Source: AC-32 sp049644305 (GTDB lineage: Bacteria > Actinomycetota > Thermoleophilia > Gaiellales > Gaiellaceae). From it: a stretch of 64,000 nucleotides of DNA. Both the position numbers and the translations under genes were made by a program. The notes beneath the pieces were generated by a model. The model made no database searches. It saw nothing but the letters and a program-made list of their open reading frames with translations, and had not been told where the DNA came from. The stretch covers positions 43,014 through 107,013 of the forward strand of contig JBARRQ010000023.1 of assembly GCA_049644305.1 (NCBI GenBank), given 5' to 3'. Positions 16,665 through 24,369 of this stretch are shown here, one piece after another (within the stretch, counting starts at the first letter, position 1; each line of letters starts with the position of its first letter).

Positions 16665-17818
16665 GCGACCTTCCGCAGCGGGCTCTCGTGCTGGGGCTGG
16701 CGCGCTCGGGACGCGCGGCCGTGGCGGCGCTCGAGCGGCGGGGGACCAAGGTCGTCGCGGCGGACCGCGAGCTCGGGAACGACGGCGATCTCACCCTGTT
16801 CGACGACGTCGACGTGCTCGTGAAGAGCCCCGGCGTTCCGAGAGGAGCGCCGTTGGTTGCAGAGGCCGAGCGGCGCAGGGTCCCGATCTGGAGCGAGGTC
16901 GAGCTCGGCTACCGGCTGCTGGACAACCCCATCCTCGGCGTGACCGGGACGAACGGGAAGACGACGACCTGTGAGCTGCTCGGCGTAATGCTCGGCGCGC
17001 CCGTGGCAGGGAACGTAGGCCGGGCGCTGAGCGAGCTGGACGGCCACGTCGAGCCGGGGACGTGGATCGTCTGCGAGCTGTCGAGCTTCCAGCTGGAGGA
17101 CGTTCACGAATTCGCGTGCGAGATCGCCGTCCTGCTCAACCTCGAGCCGGACCACCTCGACCGGCACGAGTCCTTCGACGCCTACCGCGAAGCCAAGCTG
17201 CGCATCTTCGAGCGGGCCGGCACGAAGATCGTCCCGCGTGGGCTCGGGATCGCGGGGATCGAGTTCGCCGCAGACGACCCGCTGCCGGCCGAGCCGCTGA
17301 TGCGGGGCGCCCACAACCGTGAGAACGCAGCTGCCGCCACCGCCGCCGCCCGGGCCGCCGGGGTCACCGAGGAGTCGATCGCAGAAGCCCTGCGCACCTT
17401 TCCGGGCGTGCCGCACCGCCTCGAGCTGGTGCGCGAGCTGAATGGCGTTCGGTACGTCAACGACTCCAAGGCGACGAATGTCGCGGCGGCACTGCGCGCG
17501 CTCGCCGCCTACGCGGGCGAGCCTGTGCACCTGATCCTCGGCGGCTCGCACAAGGGCGAAGACTTCGCGCCGCTCGCCGCTGCCATTGGGCCCCGGGTGC
17601 GCAGCATCCATGTCATCGGCGAGACCGCCGCGGAGCTCGCCGCGGCGATTCCTCAGGCCCGGCGCGACGGTGACCTCGCGTCGGCACTCCGTTCGATCAA
17701 GGCCGAGCCCGGAGACGTCGTGCTGCTCTCGCCGGCCTGTGCGAGCTACGACCAGTTTCGCGACTTCGAGGATCGCGGCGAGGAATTCAGGAGGCTGGTG
17801 CAGAACCTGTCTGCGTGA
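16661..17818 (+). CDS. murD: UDP-MurNAc-L-alanine-D-glutamate ligase MurD, probable CTG start
   Basis: Adds D-Glu to UDP-MurNAc-L-Ala. Seen: N-terminal ALVLGLARSGRAAV, SPGVPRGAPLV, P-loop GVTGTNGKTTTCEL, CELSSFQLE, LNLEPDHLDRH, the ligase-domain NDSKATN and ILGGSHKGEDF, and C-terminal LLSPACASYDQF. The start is unusual. The only ATG (16592) lies 73 bases inside mraY; the first GTG (16688) would remove most of the first beta strand of the UDP-binding fold. A CTG at 16661 overlaps the mraY stop as CTGA, exactly matching the NTGA couplings of its neighbours, and is my preferred start. Confidence 0.9.
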   Translation: MSDLPQRALVLGLARSGRAAVAALERRGTKVVAADRELGNDGDLTLFDDVDVLVKSPGVPRGAPLVAEAERRRVPIWSEVELGYRLLDNPILGVTGTNGKTTTCELLGVMLGAPVAGNVGRALSELDGHVEPGTWIVCELSSFQLEDVHEFACEIAVLLNLEPDHLDRHESFDAYREAKLRIFERAGTKIVPRGLGIAGIEFAADDPLPAEPLMRGAHNRENAAAATAAARAAGVTEESIAEALRTFPGVPHRLELVRELNGVRYVNDSKATNVAAALRALAAYAGEPVHLILGGSHKGEDFAPLAAAIGPRVRSIHVIGETAAELAAAIPQARRDGDLASALRSIKAEPGDVVLLSPACASYDQFRDFEDRGEEFRRLVQNLSA

Positions 17819-19047
17819 AACGCGGGCAGCTCGAAGCGAGCGTCCTGACTCTCGTTACCCTCGGGCTCGTCGCCTTCGGGCTCGTGATGGTCTACAGCGC
17901 GACCTCCGCGTCGGCTGCGCTCGCGAACGGCGACCCGGCGTACTACCTGAAGCGCCAGGTTGGCTACGCCCTCCTCGGTCTCGTGCTGATGGTGATCGTT
18001 TCGCGGATCAACTACCGCGTCCTTCGCCGTCTCGCACCCACGCTCATGGTGAGCAGCCTCGCTCTTCTGCTCGGCGTGCTTGCGATCGGCCAATCCGTCA
18101 ACGGCGCCCGGCGCTGGCTGACGCTGGGGCCGGCGGTCTTCCAGCCCTCGGAGCTGGCGAAGCTGTCGCTCGCGATCTGGGCGGCGGCCTACCTGACCCG
18201 CAAACGCCCGCCGAGGCGCTTGGTGGAGCTCTGGCGTCCGATCGGTCTCCTGACGACCGTGTTCTGCGTCCTTCTAGTCGCGGAGCCCGACCTCGGCACC
18301 GCTATCACGATCATGCTCATGCTCGCGGCGATGCTCCTCGTCGCGGGCACACCCGCGCGGACGCTCGGAGCCGGCCTCTCGATCGCCGGCGCGGCCAGCC
18401 TCCTTGCCGTTTGGTTCGAGCCATACAGGCGCGCCCGCCTCTTCAGCTTCCTGAACCCCTGGCACGACGCGCAGGGGACGGGCTACCAGACCGTGCAGGC
18501 GATGATCGGCCTTGGCTCGGGAGGGCTATTCGGGCGCGGGCTCGGGCAGAGCGTCGAGAAGGCGAACTTCCTACCCGAGGCCCACACGGACATGATCTTC
18601 GCGATCATCGGCGAGGAGCTCGGGCTGATCGGCTCGACGGCCGTGATCCTGGCCTACGGCGCCTTCGCCTACTTCGGTCTCAAGATCGCGCTGGGCTGCC
18701 GCGATCCGTTCGGGAAGCGGCTCGCGGCGGGCCTGACCGTGCTCGTCTGCGGCCAGGCTGCGATCAACCTCGCAGCCGTGATGGGCGTGGCTCCGCTGAC
18801 CGGGATCCCGCTCCCGTTCGTCTCGTACGGCGGCTCGAGCCTCGTCGTCGGGCTCGTCTCGGTGGGCATCCTCCTTAACATCGCGGGCGATGCCGGAACG
18901 AAACGTGCCAGCTTGCCTGATCGCAGCCGGGGGGACGGCCGGCCACGTGCTGCCCGCGCTCGCAGTGGCGGAGGAGCTTCGCGCACGCGGAGCAATCGTG
19001 ACGTTCGCCGGGTCGCCGGGACGCGCCGAGGCGCGGCTCGTTCCTGA
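17815..19047 (+). CDS. ftsW: Septal peptidoglycan polymerase FtsW
   Basis: SEDS glycosyltransferase that polymerises lipid II with FtsI. Ten-helix layout with VMVYSATSA, SVNGARRWLTLGPAVFQPSELAKL, AEPDLGTA, the ARLFSFLNPWHDAQGTGYQT loop, EAHTDMIFAIIGEELGLIG and IPLPFVSYGGSSL. Start GTG overlaps murD (GTGA). Oddity: after the last helix (VGILLNIAGDAG) the frame does not stop but continues about 50 residues as an Arg/Gly/Ser-rich tail, overlapping murG by 158 bases in another frame. Confidence 0.95.
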   Translation: MKRGQLEASVLTLVTLGLVAFGLVMVYSATSASAALANGDPAYYLKRQVGYALLGLVLMVIVSRINYRVLRRLAPTLMVSSLALLLGVLAIGQSVNGARRWLTLGPAVFQPSELAKLSLAIWAAAYLTRKRPPRRLVELWRPIGLLTTVFCVLLVAEPDLGTAITIMLMLAAMLLVAGTPARTLGAGLSIAGAASLLAVWFEPYRRARLFSFLNPWHDAQGTGYQTVQAMIGLGSGGLFGRGLGQSVEKANFLPEAHTDMIFAIIGEELGLIGSTAVILAYGAFAYFGLKIALGCRDPFGKRLAAGLTVLVCGQAAINLAAVMGVAPLTGIPLPFVSYGGSSLVVGLVSVGILLNIAGDAGTKRASLPDRSRGDGRPRAARARSGGGASRTRSNRDVRRVAGTRRGAARS

Positions 19048-19966
19048 CGCGGGCTTCGAGCTCGACACCTTCCGCGTGAGCGGGCTACCGCGCCGGCCGG
19101 GGGCCGCACAGGCGCGAGCCTTGCTCCACGCGCTGTCCGCGCCGGCGGCGTGCGACCGGATCCTCGCCCGGCGGAAGCCCGACGTCGTGCTCGGCGGCGG
19201 TGGCTACGTCAGCGGCCCGATGGTGCTCGCGGCAACGCGCCGGCGGATCCCGACGGCTCTGATGGAGGCCGACGCGCACCTCGGTCTCGCCAACCGGCTC
19301 GCGGCGCCGTTCGCGCGGCGGGTCTTCCTTGCGTTTCCGATCCCCGGACGCGACGGCTCGAAGTACCGCGTGACGGGACGCCCCGTACCGAGCCGCTCGC
19401 GCCCCGTGCCCAGGGACGAGGCACGACGTCGCTTCGAGCTGCCGTCAGAGGGGCCCGTGCTGCTCGTTGCCGGCGGCAGCCTCGGCGCCCGCTCCCTGAA
19501 CGAGCTCGCGGTCGAGAGCTTCGGTCCGGCCGGGCCCGCGATCCTGCACCTTTGTGGCGAGGGCGAAGGCGAGCTCGAGCGACTGCGGGGCCGCGTCTCG
19601 CGGCCCGACTACCGCTTGCTCGCGTTCGCCGATGACTACGGTGCCGCGCTGGGTGCGGCCGACCTCGTGCTCGCGCGCGCAGGAGGCGGGGTCTGGGAGC
19701 TCGCCGCCGCAGGCAAACCGGCGATCCTCGTGCCCTATCCCTTCGCGACCGCCGACCACCAGAGCAAGAACGCGCGCTACTTCGAGGCCGCAGGCGGGGC
19801 CGTGCTTGTCCCGGAAGACGAGCTTGGAGGCGTACCCGAGATCGTGCGTTCCCTGCTCGGCGACCCCCGGCGGTTGGAGGAGATGGGCTCGGCGATGTTG
19901 CGGGTCGCGCGGCCTGATGCCGGAGACCAGATCGCTGAGGAGATGATCGGTCTTGCTGGAGGGTAG
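18890..19966 (+). CDS. murG: UDP-GlcNAc transferase MurG
   Basis: GT28 glycosyltransferase that adds GlcNAc to lipid I, giving lipid II, at the inner membrane face. Seen: N-terminal IAAGGTAGHVLPALAVAEEL (glycine-rich loop), GGGGYVSGP, MEADAHLGLANRLAAPFA, VAGGSLGARSLNE, and the nucleotide-sugar block ARAGGGVWELAAAGKPAILVP with ADHQSKNARYFE. The N-terminal part through residue about 52 is encoded opposite the FtsW tail in a different frame. ATG 18890 fits the family start. It overlaps murC by 14 bases. Confidence 0.95.
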   Translation: MPERNVPACLIAAGGTAGHVLPALAVAEELRARGAIVTFAGSPGRAEARLVPDAGFELDTFRVSGLPRRPGAAQARALLHALSAPAACDRILARRKPDVVLGGGGYVSGPMVLAATRRRIPTALMEADAHLGLANRLAAPFARRVFLAFPIPGRDGSKYRVTGRPVPSRSRPVPRDEARRRFELPSEGPVLLVAGGSLGARSLNELAVESFGPAGPAILHLCGEGEGELERLRGRVSRPDYRLLAFADDYGAALGAADLVLARAGGGVWELAAAGKPAILVPYPFATADHQSKNARYFEAAGGAVLVPEDELGGVPEIVRSLLGDPRRLEEMGSAMLRVARPDAGDQIAEEMIGLAGG

Positions 19967-21158
19967 GCGCCTCTGGTTCGTCGGAATCGGCGGGGCGGGG
20001 ATGAGCGCGCTCGCGCTCGTCGCGCGCGACTGGGGCGCCGAGGTCGGCGGTTCCGACCGCGCCCGCTCTTCCTACGTCGACCGGCTCGAGGCCGCCGGCA
20101 TCCAGGTCTCGATCGGGCACGACGCCTCGAATGTCCCGGAGGGAGCCGAGGTGATCGTCTCGAGCGCGATTCCGCAGGACAACCCGGAGACAATGGGCCG
20201 CGACGTCAAGAGACGCGGCGAGCTCCTCGCGGAGCTCGTCGAACGGCGACCCGCGATCGTCGTCGCCGGCGCGCACGGCAAGACGACGACCGCCGGAATG
20301 ATTGCCTTCTGCCTCGACCAGCTCGGTCTCGACCCCGCCTTCTTGATCGGCGGTGAGATTCCCGAGCTCGGCGGAAACGCGGGGGCGGGCGAAGGCTGGC
20401 TCGTCGCCGAGGGTGACGAGTCGGACCGGTCGCTCGAGCTGCTGCGGCCGCAGATCGCCGTGCTGACCAACGTCGAGCTCGACCACCATGCGACCTTCGC
20501 CTCCGCGCAGGAAGTGCGTGAGCTGTTCGAACGCTGGTTCGCGGCAGCCCCGGCCGGCGTCCGCGGCGATGACATCGAGCCCGTCAGCTTCGAGCTAGGA
20601 GTTCCCGGCGATCACAACCGGCACAACGCCGCGGTCGCGCTCGCCGCACTCGAGCTTGCCGGCGTCGCGCGGAAGGAAGCAGGGCGGGTCCTGCCTCGCT
20701 TCCGCGGCGCCGGCCGAAGGTTCGAGCCGCGCGGCGAGGCGCGTGGCGTGCGCGTCTTCGACGATTACGGCCACCATCCGAGCGAGATCGCGGCCACACT
20801 CCGGACCGCCCGCTCGGCTGCGAGCGGCGGTCGCGTGCTGGTCGTCTTCCAGCCTCACCTCTACTCGCGAACGCGGCACGTCGCCGGGGAGCTCGCCGGC
20901 GCCCTCGCAGCGGCCGACGCGGTCGCGGTCACAGACGTCTATGCGGCTCGCGAAGATCCCGTCGCAGGCGTGAGCGGCAAGCTCGTCGTGGACGCGCTGG
21001 TCGACGAGCGGCCCGGCATGCCCGTGGCCTGGACCCCGGCTCTCGAAGACGCAGCACGCTTCCTCTCGCGCCGTGCGCGGCCGGGCGATCTCGTGCTGAC
21101 GATCGGTGCCGGCGACGTCGAGCGCGCCGCCCCGATGATCCTCGAAGAGCTGGCATGA
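19953..21158 (+). CDS. murC: UDP-MurNAc-L-alanine ligase MurC, compact form
   Basis: First amino-acid ligase of the pathway. Motifs: FVGIGGAGMSALA, VIVSSAIPQDNPE, P-loop AGAHGKTTTAGM, EGDESDRS, LTNVELDHHATF, NRHNAAVALAAL, FRGAGRRFEPRGE, DDYGHHPSEIAATL and FQPHLYSRTRHV. At 401 residues it is clearly shorter than the usual 450-490; the missing length is mostly in the central ATPase domain after the DHH motif, where only a short link leads to PVSFELG. All catalytic motifs remain, so it should be active. Start TTG 19953 lies inside murG; the stop overlaps murB by ATGA. Confidence 0.93.
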   Translation: MLEGRRLWFVGIGGAGMSALALVARDWGAEVGGSDRARSSYVDRLEAAGIQVSIGHDASNVPEGAEVIVSSAIPQDNPETMGRDVKRRGELLAELVERRPAIVVAGAHGKTTTAGMIAFCLDQLGLDPAFLIGGEIPELGGNAGAGEGWLVAEGDESDRSLELLRPQIAVLTNVELDHHATFASAQEVRELFERWFAAAPAGVRGDDIEPVSFELGVPGDHNRHNAAVALAALELAGVARKEAGRVLPRFRGAGRRFEPRGEARGVRVFDDYGHHPSEIAATLRTARSAASGGRVLVVFQPHLYSRTRHVAGELAGALAAADAVAVTDVYAAREDPVAGVSGKLVVDALVDERPGMPVAWTPALEDAARFLSRRARPGDLVLTIGAGDVERAAPMILEELA

Positions 21159-22033
21159 ATCTGGAAGAAGGCGTCTCTCTCTCGCGTTTCACGACCGTGG
21201 GGACGGGCGGTCCCGCAAAGGCGTTCGCGCGCCCGGAGACGCTGAAGGAGCTCGAGGAGTCGCTGGCTTGGGCGCACGAGCGGGAACTGCCTGTGGCGAC
21301 GATCGGCCTCGGCTCCAACCTGCTTGTCGCAGACGAGGGGTTCGATGGTCTGGTGATCAAGCTCTCCGGCGGACTTGCGACTGCGACGGTCGAGGGCGAA
21401 GTCCTGATGGCGGGTGGAGGAGCGGCGAACGCCGTCTGCCTGCACCGCGCCCGCGCGGCCGGCCTGGGCGGGTTCGAGTTCGCCTGTGCGATCCCCGGCA
21501 CGATCGGTGGCGGCGTCTGGATGAACGCCGGGGCCTACGGGAGCGATTGGGCGGCGATCCTCGAGCGAGCGCTCGTCGTCGACGCCGCAGCGGGGGCACG
21601 CTGGCTGACCCCATCCGAGCTCGGCCTCGCCTATCGCAGGTCGACCCTGCGCCACGGGCAAGTTGTCGGACGTGCCGAGTTCAGGCTGACCCCCCGGCCT
21701 GTCGACGAGATCAAGGCGACGGTGGCCGAGCTGCAGGCCTTGCGGAAGGCCGCACAACCGACGAACAGACGCACCTTCGGCAGCGTCTTCAAGAACCCAG
21801 AGCATGATCTGACGGCTGGGCGGATGGTCGAGGCGTGCAAACTCAAGGGCCACCGGATCGGCGGCGCACAGATTTCCCCGCGCCACGCCAACTTCATCGA
21901 AAACGCGGACCGGGCACGGTCCGAGGATGCGCTTGCCCTGATGGTCGAAGCCCGGCGCCGTGCTTACGAGCAGTTCGGGGTCGAGCTGGAACACGAGGTC
22001 GAGCTCCTGGGCCCGATCGAGCTCCCGCCCTAG
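21155..22033 (+). CDS. murB: UDP-N-acetylenolpyruvoylglucosamine reductase MurB
   Basis: FAD enzyme that reduces UDP-enolpyruvoyl-GlcNAc to UDP-MurNAc. Seen: FTTVGTGGPAKAF, the FAD-binding IGLGSNLLVADEGFDGLVI, EFACAIPGTIGGGVWMNAGAYG, the YRRSTL block, GSVFKNPE and the C-terminal GAQISPRHANFIEN that holds the catalytic serine region. Length 292 and the lack of the extra type I loop suggest a type II MurB. ATG 21155 overlaps the murC stop. Having murB between murC and ftsQ is a common Gram-positive order. Confidence 0.95.
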   Translation: MNLEEGVSLSRFTTVGTGGPAKAFARPETLKELEESLAWAHERELPVATIGLGSNLLVADEGFDGLVIKLSGGLATATVEGEVLMAGGGAANAVCLHRARAAGLGGFEFACAIPGTIGGGVWMNAGAYGSDWAAILERALVVDAAAGARWLTPSELGLAYRRSTLRHGQVVGRAEFRLTPRPVDEIKATVAELQALRKAAQPTNRRTFGSVFKNPEHDLTAGRMVEACKLKGHRIGGAQISPRHANFIENADRARSEDALALMVEARRRAYEQFGVELEHEVELLGPIELPP

Positions 22034-22072
22034 GCGCGCAGGAGCCTCGCCGGCGACGGCGAATGGCGGGAC

Positions 22073-22891
22073 GTGGCCCAACGGAGGCCCCAGCAACGCG
22101 CGCCTGCGCGTGCGGCCGTCATACCGCTCCCCGGGCGTCTCGAAGGCGCCGGGCTCCTCCGCATGCTTCCCTCGGGCCGGTCCATCCTGATCGGCTTCGG
22201 GATCCTGGCCGGCGCAGTGGGCCTCTACACGATCGCGCGCACGACGCCGATGTTCGCGTTGCGGCGGGTGGAGGTCGAGGGCGCTCCCCCTCGGGTTGCC
22301 GCACACGTCCGCGCGGCGCTCGCCCCGCTGGAGGGCACGAGCCTGCTCGCGGTCGACGGAGCCGAGATCAACCGCCGCCTCGCCGGCCTTACCGACGTCG
22401 CGACGGCTCGTTACGACCGAGCCTTCCCGCACACGCTGCGCGTCTACGTCCGGCCCGAGCCGCTCGTCGCCGTCGTGCGGCGGGGGGCACAGGCGTGGCT
22501 CGTCTCGGCGGACGCCCGCGTGATCGCGCAGGCGACGGCCCGGACGAAGCCGAGCCTACCGCGCGTTTGGTTAGCGGCTTCCGGCGAGCCGCAGATTGGA
22601 GCTGCGATCACCGACCGCTTCGGCCTCCGAGCGGTGCGCGCACTCGCGCTGGCTCGGCGGGTCCCCTTCCACGCACGTGTCAGGATGGTCCGCGTCCGTA
22701 CGCACGAGTTGACGTTCCTGCTCGCGACAGGTCTCGAGCTTCGCCTGGGAGACCTGAGGGCCGTCCCGCTCAAGCTGGCAATTGCATCTCGCGTTCTCCC
22801 CGAGCTGCGCGTGCACGGCGGCTACGCGTACCTGGATGTGAGCGTTCCCGAACGTCCGGTCGCAGGCACTAACTCTAAAGTATCCGGTTGA
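22073..22891 (+). CDS. ftsQ: Cell division protein FtsQ (POTRA domain)
   Basis: 272-residue bitopic divisome protein. A basic cytoplasmic N-terminus (about residues 1-35) leads into a membrane helix (ILIGFGILAGAVGLYTIA). The POTRA domain starts at FALRRVEVEGAPPRVAAHVRAAL, with TSLLAVDGAEINRRL, and the beta domain includes PHTLRVYVRPEPLVAVVRRG and AWLVSADARVI. The layout and the place between murB and ftsZ make the call firm. GTG 22073 lies 39 bases after murB. An imperfect inverted repeat (CTCTAAAG 22873-22880, CTTAGAG 22894-22900) straddles the stop. Confidence 0.92.
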   Translation: MAQRRPQQRAPARAAVIPLPGRLEGAGLLRMLPSGRSILIGFGILAGAVGLYTIARTTPMFALRRVEVEGAPPRVAAHVRAALAPLEGTSLLAVDGAEINRRLAGLTDVATARYDRAFPHTLRVYVRPEPLVAVVRRGAQAWLVSADARVIAQATARTKPSLPRVWLAASGEPQIGAAITDRFGLRAVRALALARRVPFHARVRMVRVRTHELTFLLATGLELRLGDLRAVPLKLAIASRVLPELRVHGGYAYLDVSVPERPVAGTNSKVSG

Positions 22892-22919
22892 CCCTTAGAG
22901 TGCGCGCTCCCATGTGCCG

Positions 22920-22948
22920 TTGACATGCGGTGCGAGGAGGCGTACCCT
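22920..22948 (+). promoter_or_regulatory. Strong ftsZ promoter
   Basis: TTGACA (22920-22925), exactly 17 bases, TACCCT (22943-22948). It is the best -35/-10 pair in the window. It predicts a start near 22955 and a leader of about 49 bases to the ftsZ ATG at 23004, giving ftsZ its own transcription apart from the upstream genes. Confidence 0.75.
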
Positions 22949-23003
22949 GCCGGACTTGGAAGCCGGACCTTCCGGTAGAGCTTCAGGTCGAGTTGGGTTG
23001 AGG

Positions 23004-24089
23004 ATGAGAGATCAAGCGGGCAACTACCTAGCGCTGATCAAGGTCGCGGGCGTCGGTGGGGGCGGCTCGAACGCCGTGAACCGGATGGTCGACGCCGGCT
23101 TGACCGGCGTCGAGTTCATCGCCGTCAACACGGACGCACAGGCGCTCCTGATGTGCGACGCCGACGTGAAGATGCCGATCGGGTCCGACGTCACCAAGGG
23201 TCTCGGGGCAGGCGCCGATCCATCCATCGGCAAAGCCGCTGCCGAGGAAAGCCGCGACGAGCTGAAGGAAGCGCTCAAGGGCGCCGACATGATCTTCGTC
23301 ACGGCAGGAGAAGGTGGGGGAACAGGGACCGGCGCGGCGCCGATCGTGGCTCGCCTCGCCCAGGAATTGGGGGCGCTCTGCGTCGGGGTCGTCACGCGGC
23401 CGTTCTCATTCGAGGGCCGTCGCCGCGCCGAAGTTGCGTCGCTCGGCGTGGAGGAGCTGCGCGACCACGTCGACACGCTCATCGTGATCGAGAACGACCG
23501 GCTTCTTCAGGTGGTCGAGAAGCGCACCTCGATCATCGACGCGTTCAAGATGGCCGACGACGTCCTGCGCCAAGGTGTTCAGGGAATCACGGACCTGATC
23601 ACGATTCCAGGGCTCGTCAACCTCGACTTCGCGGACGTGCGCACGATCATGAGCGAGGCCGGCTCGGCGCTGATGGGCATCGGGAGCGCGTCGGGGGAGA
23701 GCCGGGCGACCATAGCCGCACGCCAGGCCGTCTCGTCGCCTCTACTCGAATCCTCGATCGAGGGTGCCACCGGGATCCTGCTCAACGTCACCGGCGGGCC
23801 TGAGATCGGGCTCTTCGAGGTCAACGAGGCCGCCGAGGTCGTGACATCCGCGGCCGACCAGAACGCGAACGTGATCTTCGGCGCGGTGATCGACGACTCG
23901 CTCGGCGATGAGGTGCGCGTGACTGTGATCGCAACCGGTTTCGGGCCCGCGCGGCTGCGGCGGAGGCGCCGAGCCGAGGTGCCGGCTGAGGAGGGCCAGG
24001 AGCCGGAGGGTCAGCGCGAGGTCCCGGCCGAGCGCTTCGAGGTCTCGGACGAGATTCTCGAGGTGCCGTCATTCCTGCGCGACTCCTGA
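23004..24089 (+). CDS. ftsZ: Cell division GTPase FtsZ
   Basis: Tubulin-like GTPase forming the Z ring, 361 residues. Motifs: GVGGGGSNAVNRM at the N-terminus, the tubulin signature GGGTGTGAAP (about residues 105-114), the synergy-loop region NLDFADVRTIM, and the conserved C-terminal peptide EILEVPSFLRDS after a charged linker. That peptide binds partners such as SepF and FtsA-like anchors; neither is in the window. ATG 23004 gives the standard MRDQAGNYLALIKVAGVGG start; upstream in-frame GTG/ATG codons would add an unrelated N-terminus. Driven by its own TTGACA promoter and ended by a strong terminator. Confidence 0.96.
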   Translation: MRDQAGNYLALIKVAGVGGGGSNAVNRMVDAGLTGVEFIAVNTDAQALLMCDADVKMPIGSDVTKGLGAGADPSIGKAAAEESRDELKEALKGADMIFVTAGEGGGTGTGAAPIVARLAQELGALCVGVVTRPFSFEGRRRAEVASLGVEELRDHVDTLIVIENDRLLQVVEKRTSIIDAFKMADDVLRQGVQGITDLITIPGLVNLDFADVRTIMSEAGSALMGIGSASGESRATIAARQAVSSPLLESSIEGATGILLNVTGGPEIGLFEVNEAAEVVTSAADQNANVIFGAVIDDSLGDEVRVTVIATGFGPARLRRRRRAEVPAEEGQEPEGQREVPAERFEVSDEILEVPSFLRDS

Positions 24090-24105
24090 GAGCGCGCGGC
24101 TAGCT

Positions 24106-24180
24106 GCGGACCAGGTTTAGAACCCCGCGACGCAGGTAAGGATGCGATTGCCCTCTCGGGTCGACCGTAGGGTCGGCCCG
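24106..24180 (+). other. Structured RNA segment between ftsZ and gcvT
   Basis: Two consecutive hairpins before the terminator. Hairpin 1 pairs GCGG (24106-24109) with CCGC (24125-24128) and GGTT (24114-24117) with AACC (24121-24124). Hairpin 2 is a 10-bp stem, CGGGTCGACC (24157-24166) with GGTCGGCCCG (24171-24180), closed by a 4-base loop. This could be an ftsZ 3' UTR or a regulatory leader that ends in the terminator at 24196. It does not match the glycine riboswitch pattern. Confidence 0.45.
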
Positions 24181-24195
24181 CGATGACCCGGTCCG

Positions 24196-24244
24196 GCCGC
24201 CCCGGTTTCGGCCTCAAGCCGAAGCTGGGGCGGCTCCTTTTTTT
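24196..24244 (+). terminator. Strong Rho-independent terminator
   Basis: GCCGCCCC (24196-24203) pairs with GGGGCGGC (24227-24234), with the inner stem TTTCGGC/GCCGAAG, and is followed by TCC and seven T (24238-24244). It ends ftsZ transcription, or acts as an attenuator for gcvT. Confidence 0.85.
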
Positions 24245-24314
24245 GCCGCTGCTCTTAGAGAGGGTGCTTCTGCCTCCGAGCCCGTGTGTTCGACGGCCGC
24301 TCGGCGGAAGCCCG

Positions 24315-24352
24315 CCAAGGCCTCCTTGGCCGGCGCCGCCGGGGTCGGCGCC
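24315..24352 (+). other. Tandem hairpins just upstream of gcvT
   Basis: CCAAGG (24315-24320) pairs with CCTTGG (24324-24329), and GGCGCC (24332-24337) with GGCGCC (24347-24352), the latter followed by TTT. The TAGCAT -10 candidate for gcvT begins at 24355, so read-through RNA would be folded here while a leaderless gcvT transcript would not carry the hairpins. Confidence 0.4.
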
Positions 24353-24354
24353 TT

Positions 24355-24360
24355 TAGCAT
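24355..24360 (+). promoter_or_regulatory. -10 candidate TAGCAT for gcvT
   Basis: TAGCAT ends 9 bases before ATG 24370; no ribosome binding site. Confidence 0.4.
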
Positions 24361-24369
24361 CAGCGGCCG

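Noticed and set aside
20939..22432. 497-codon minus-strand ORF across murC, murB and ftsQ
   Set aside because: It is the reverse-strand shadow of three genes with clear catalytic motifs; its product is low in hydrophobic structure and resembles no family.
24090..24369. Glycine riboswitch upstream of gcvT
   Set aside because: I looked for the conserved tandem aptamer core (GGAGAG, CCGAAGGGGCAA type words) and did not find it on the plus strand; only unrelated hairpins and a terminator are present.
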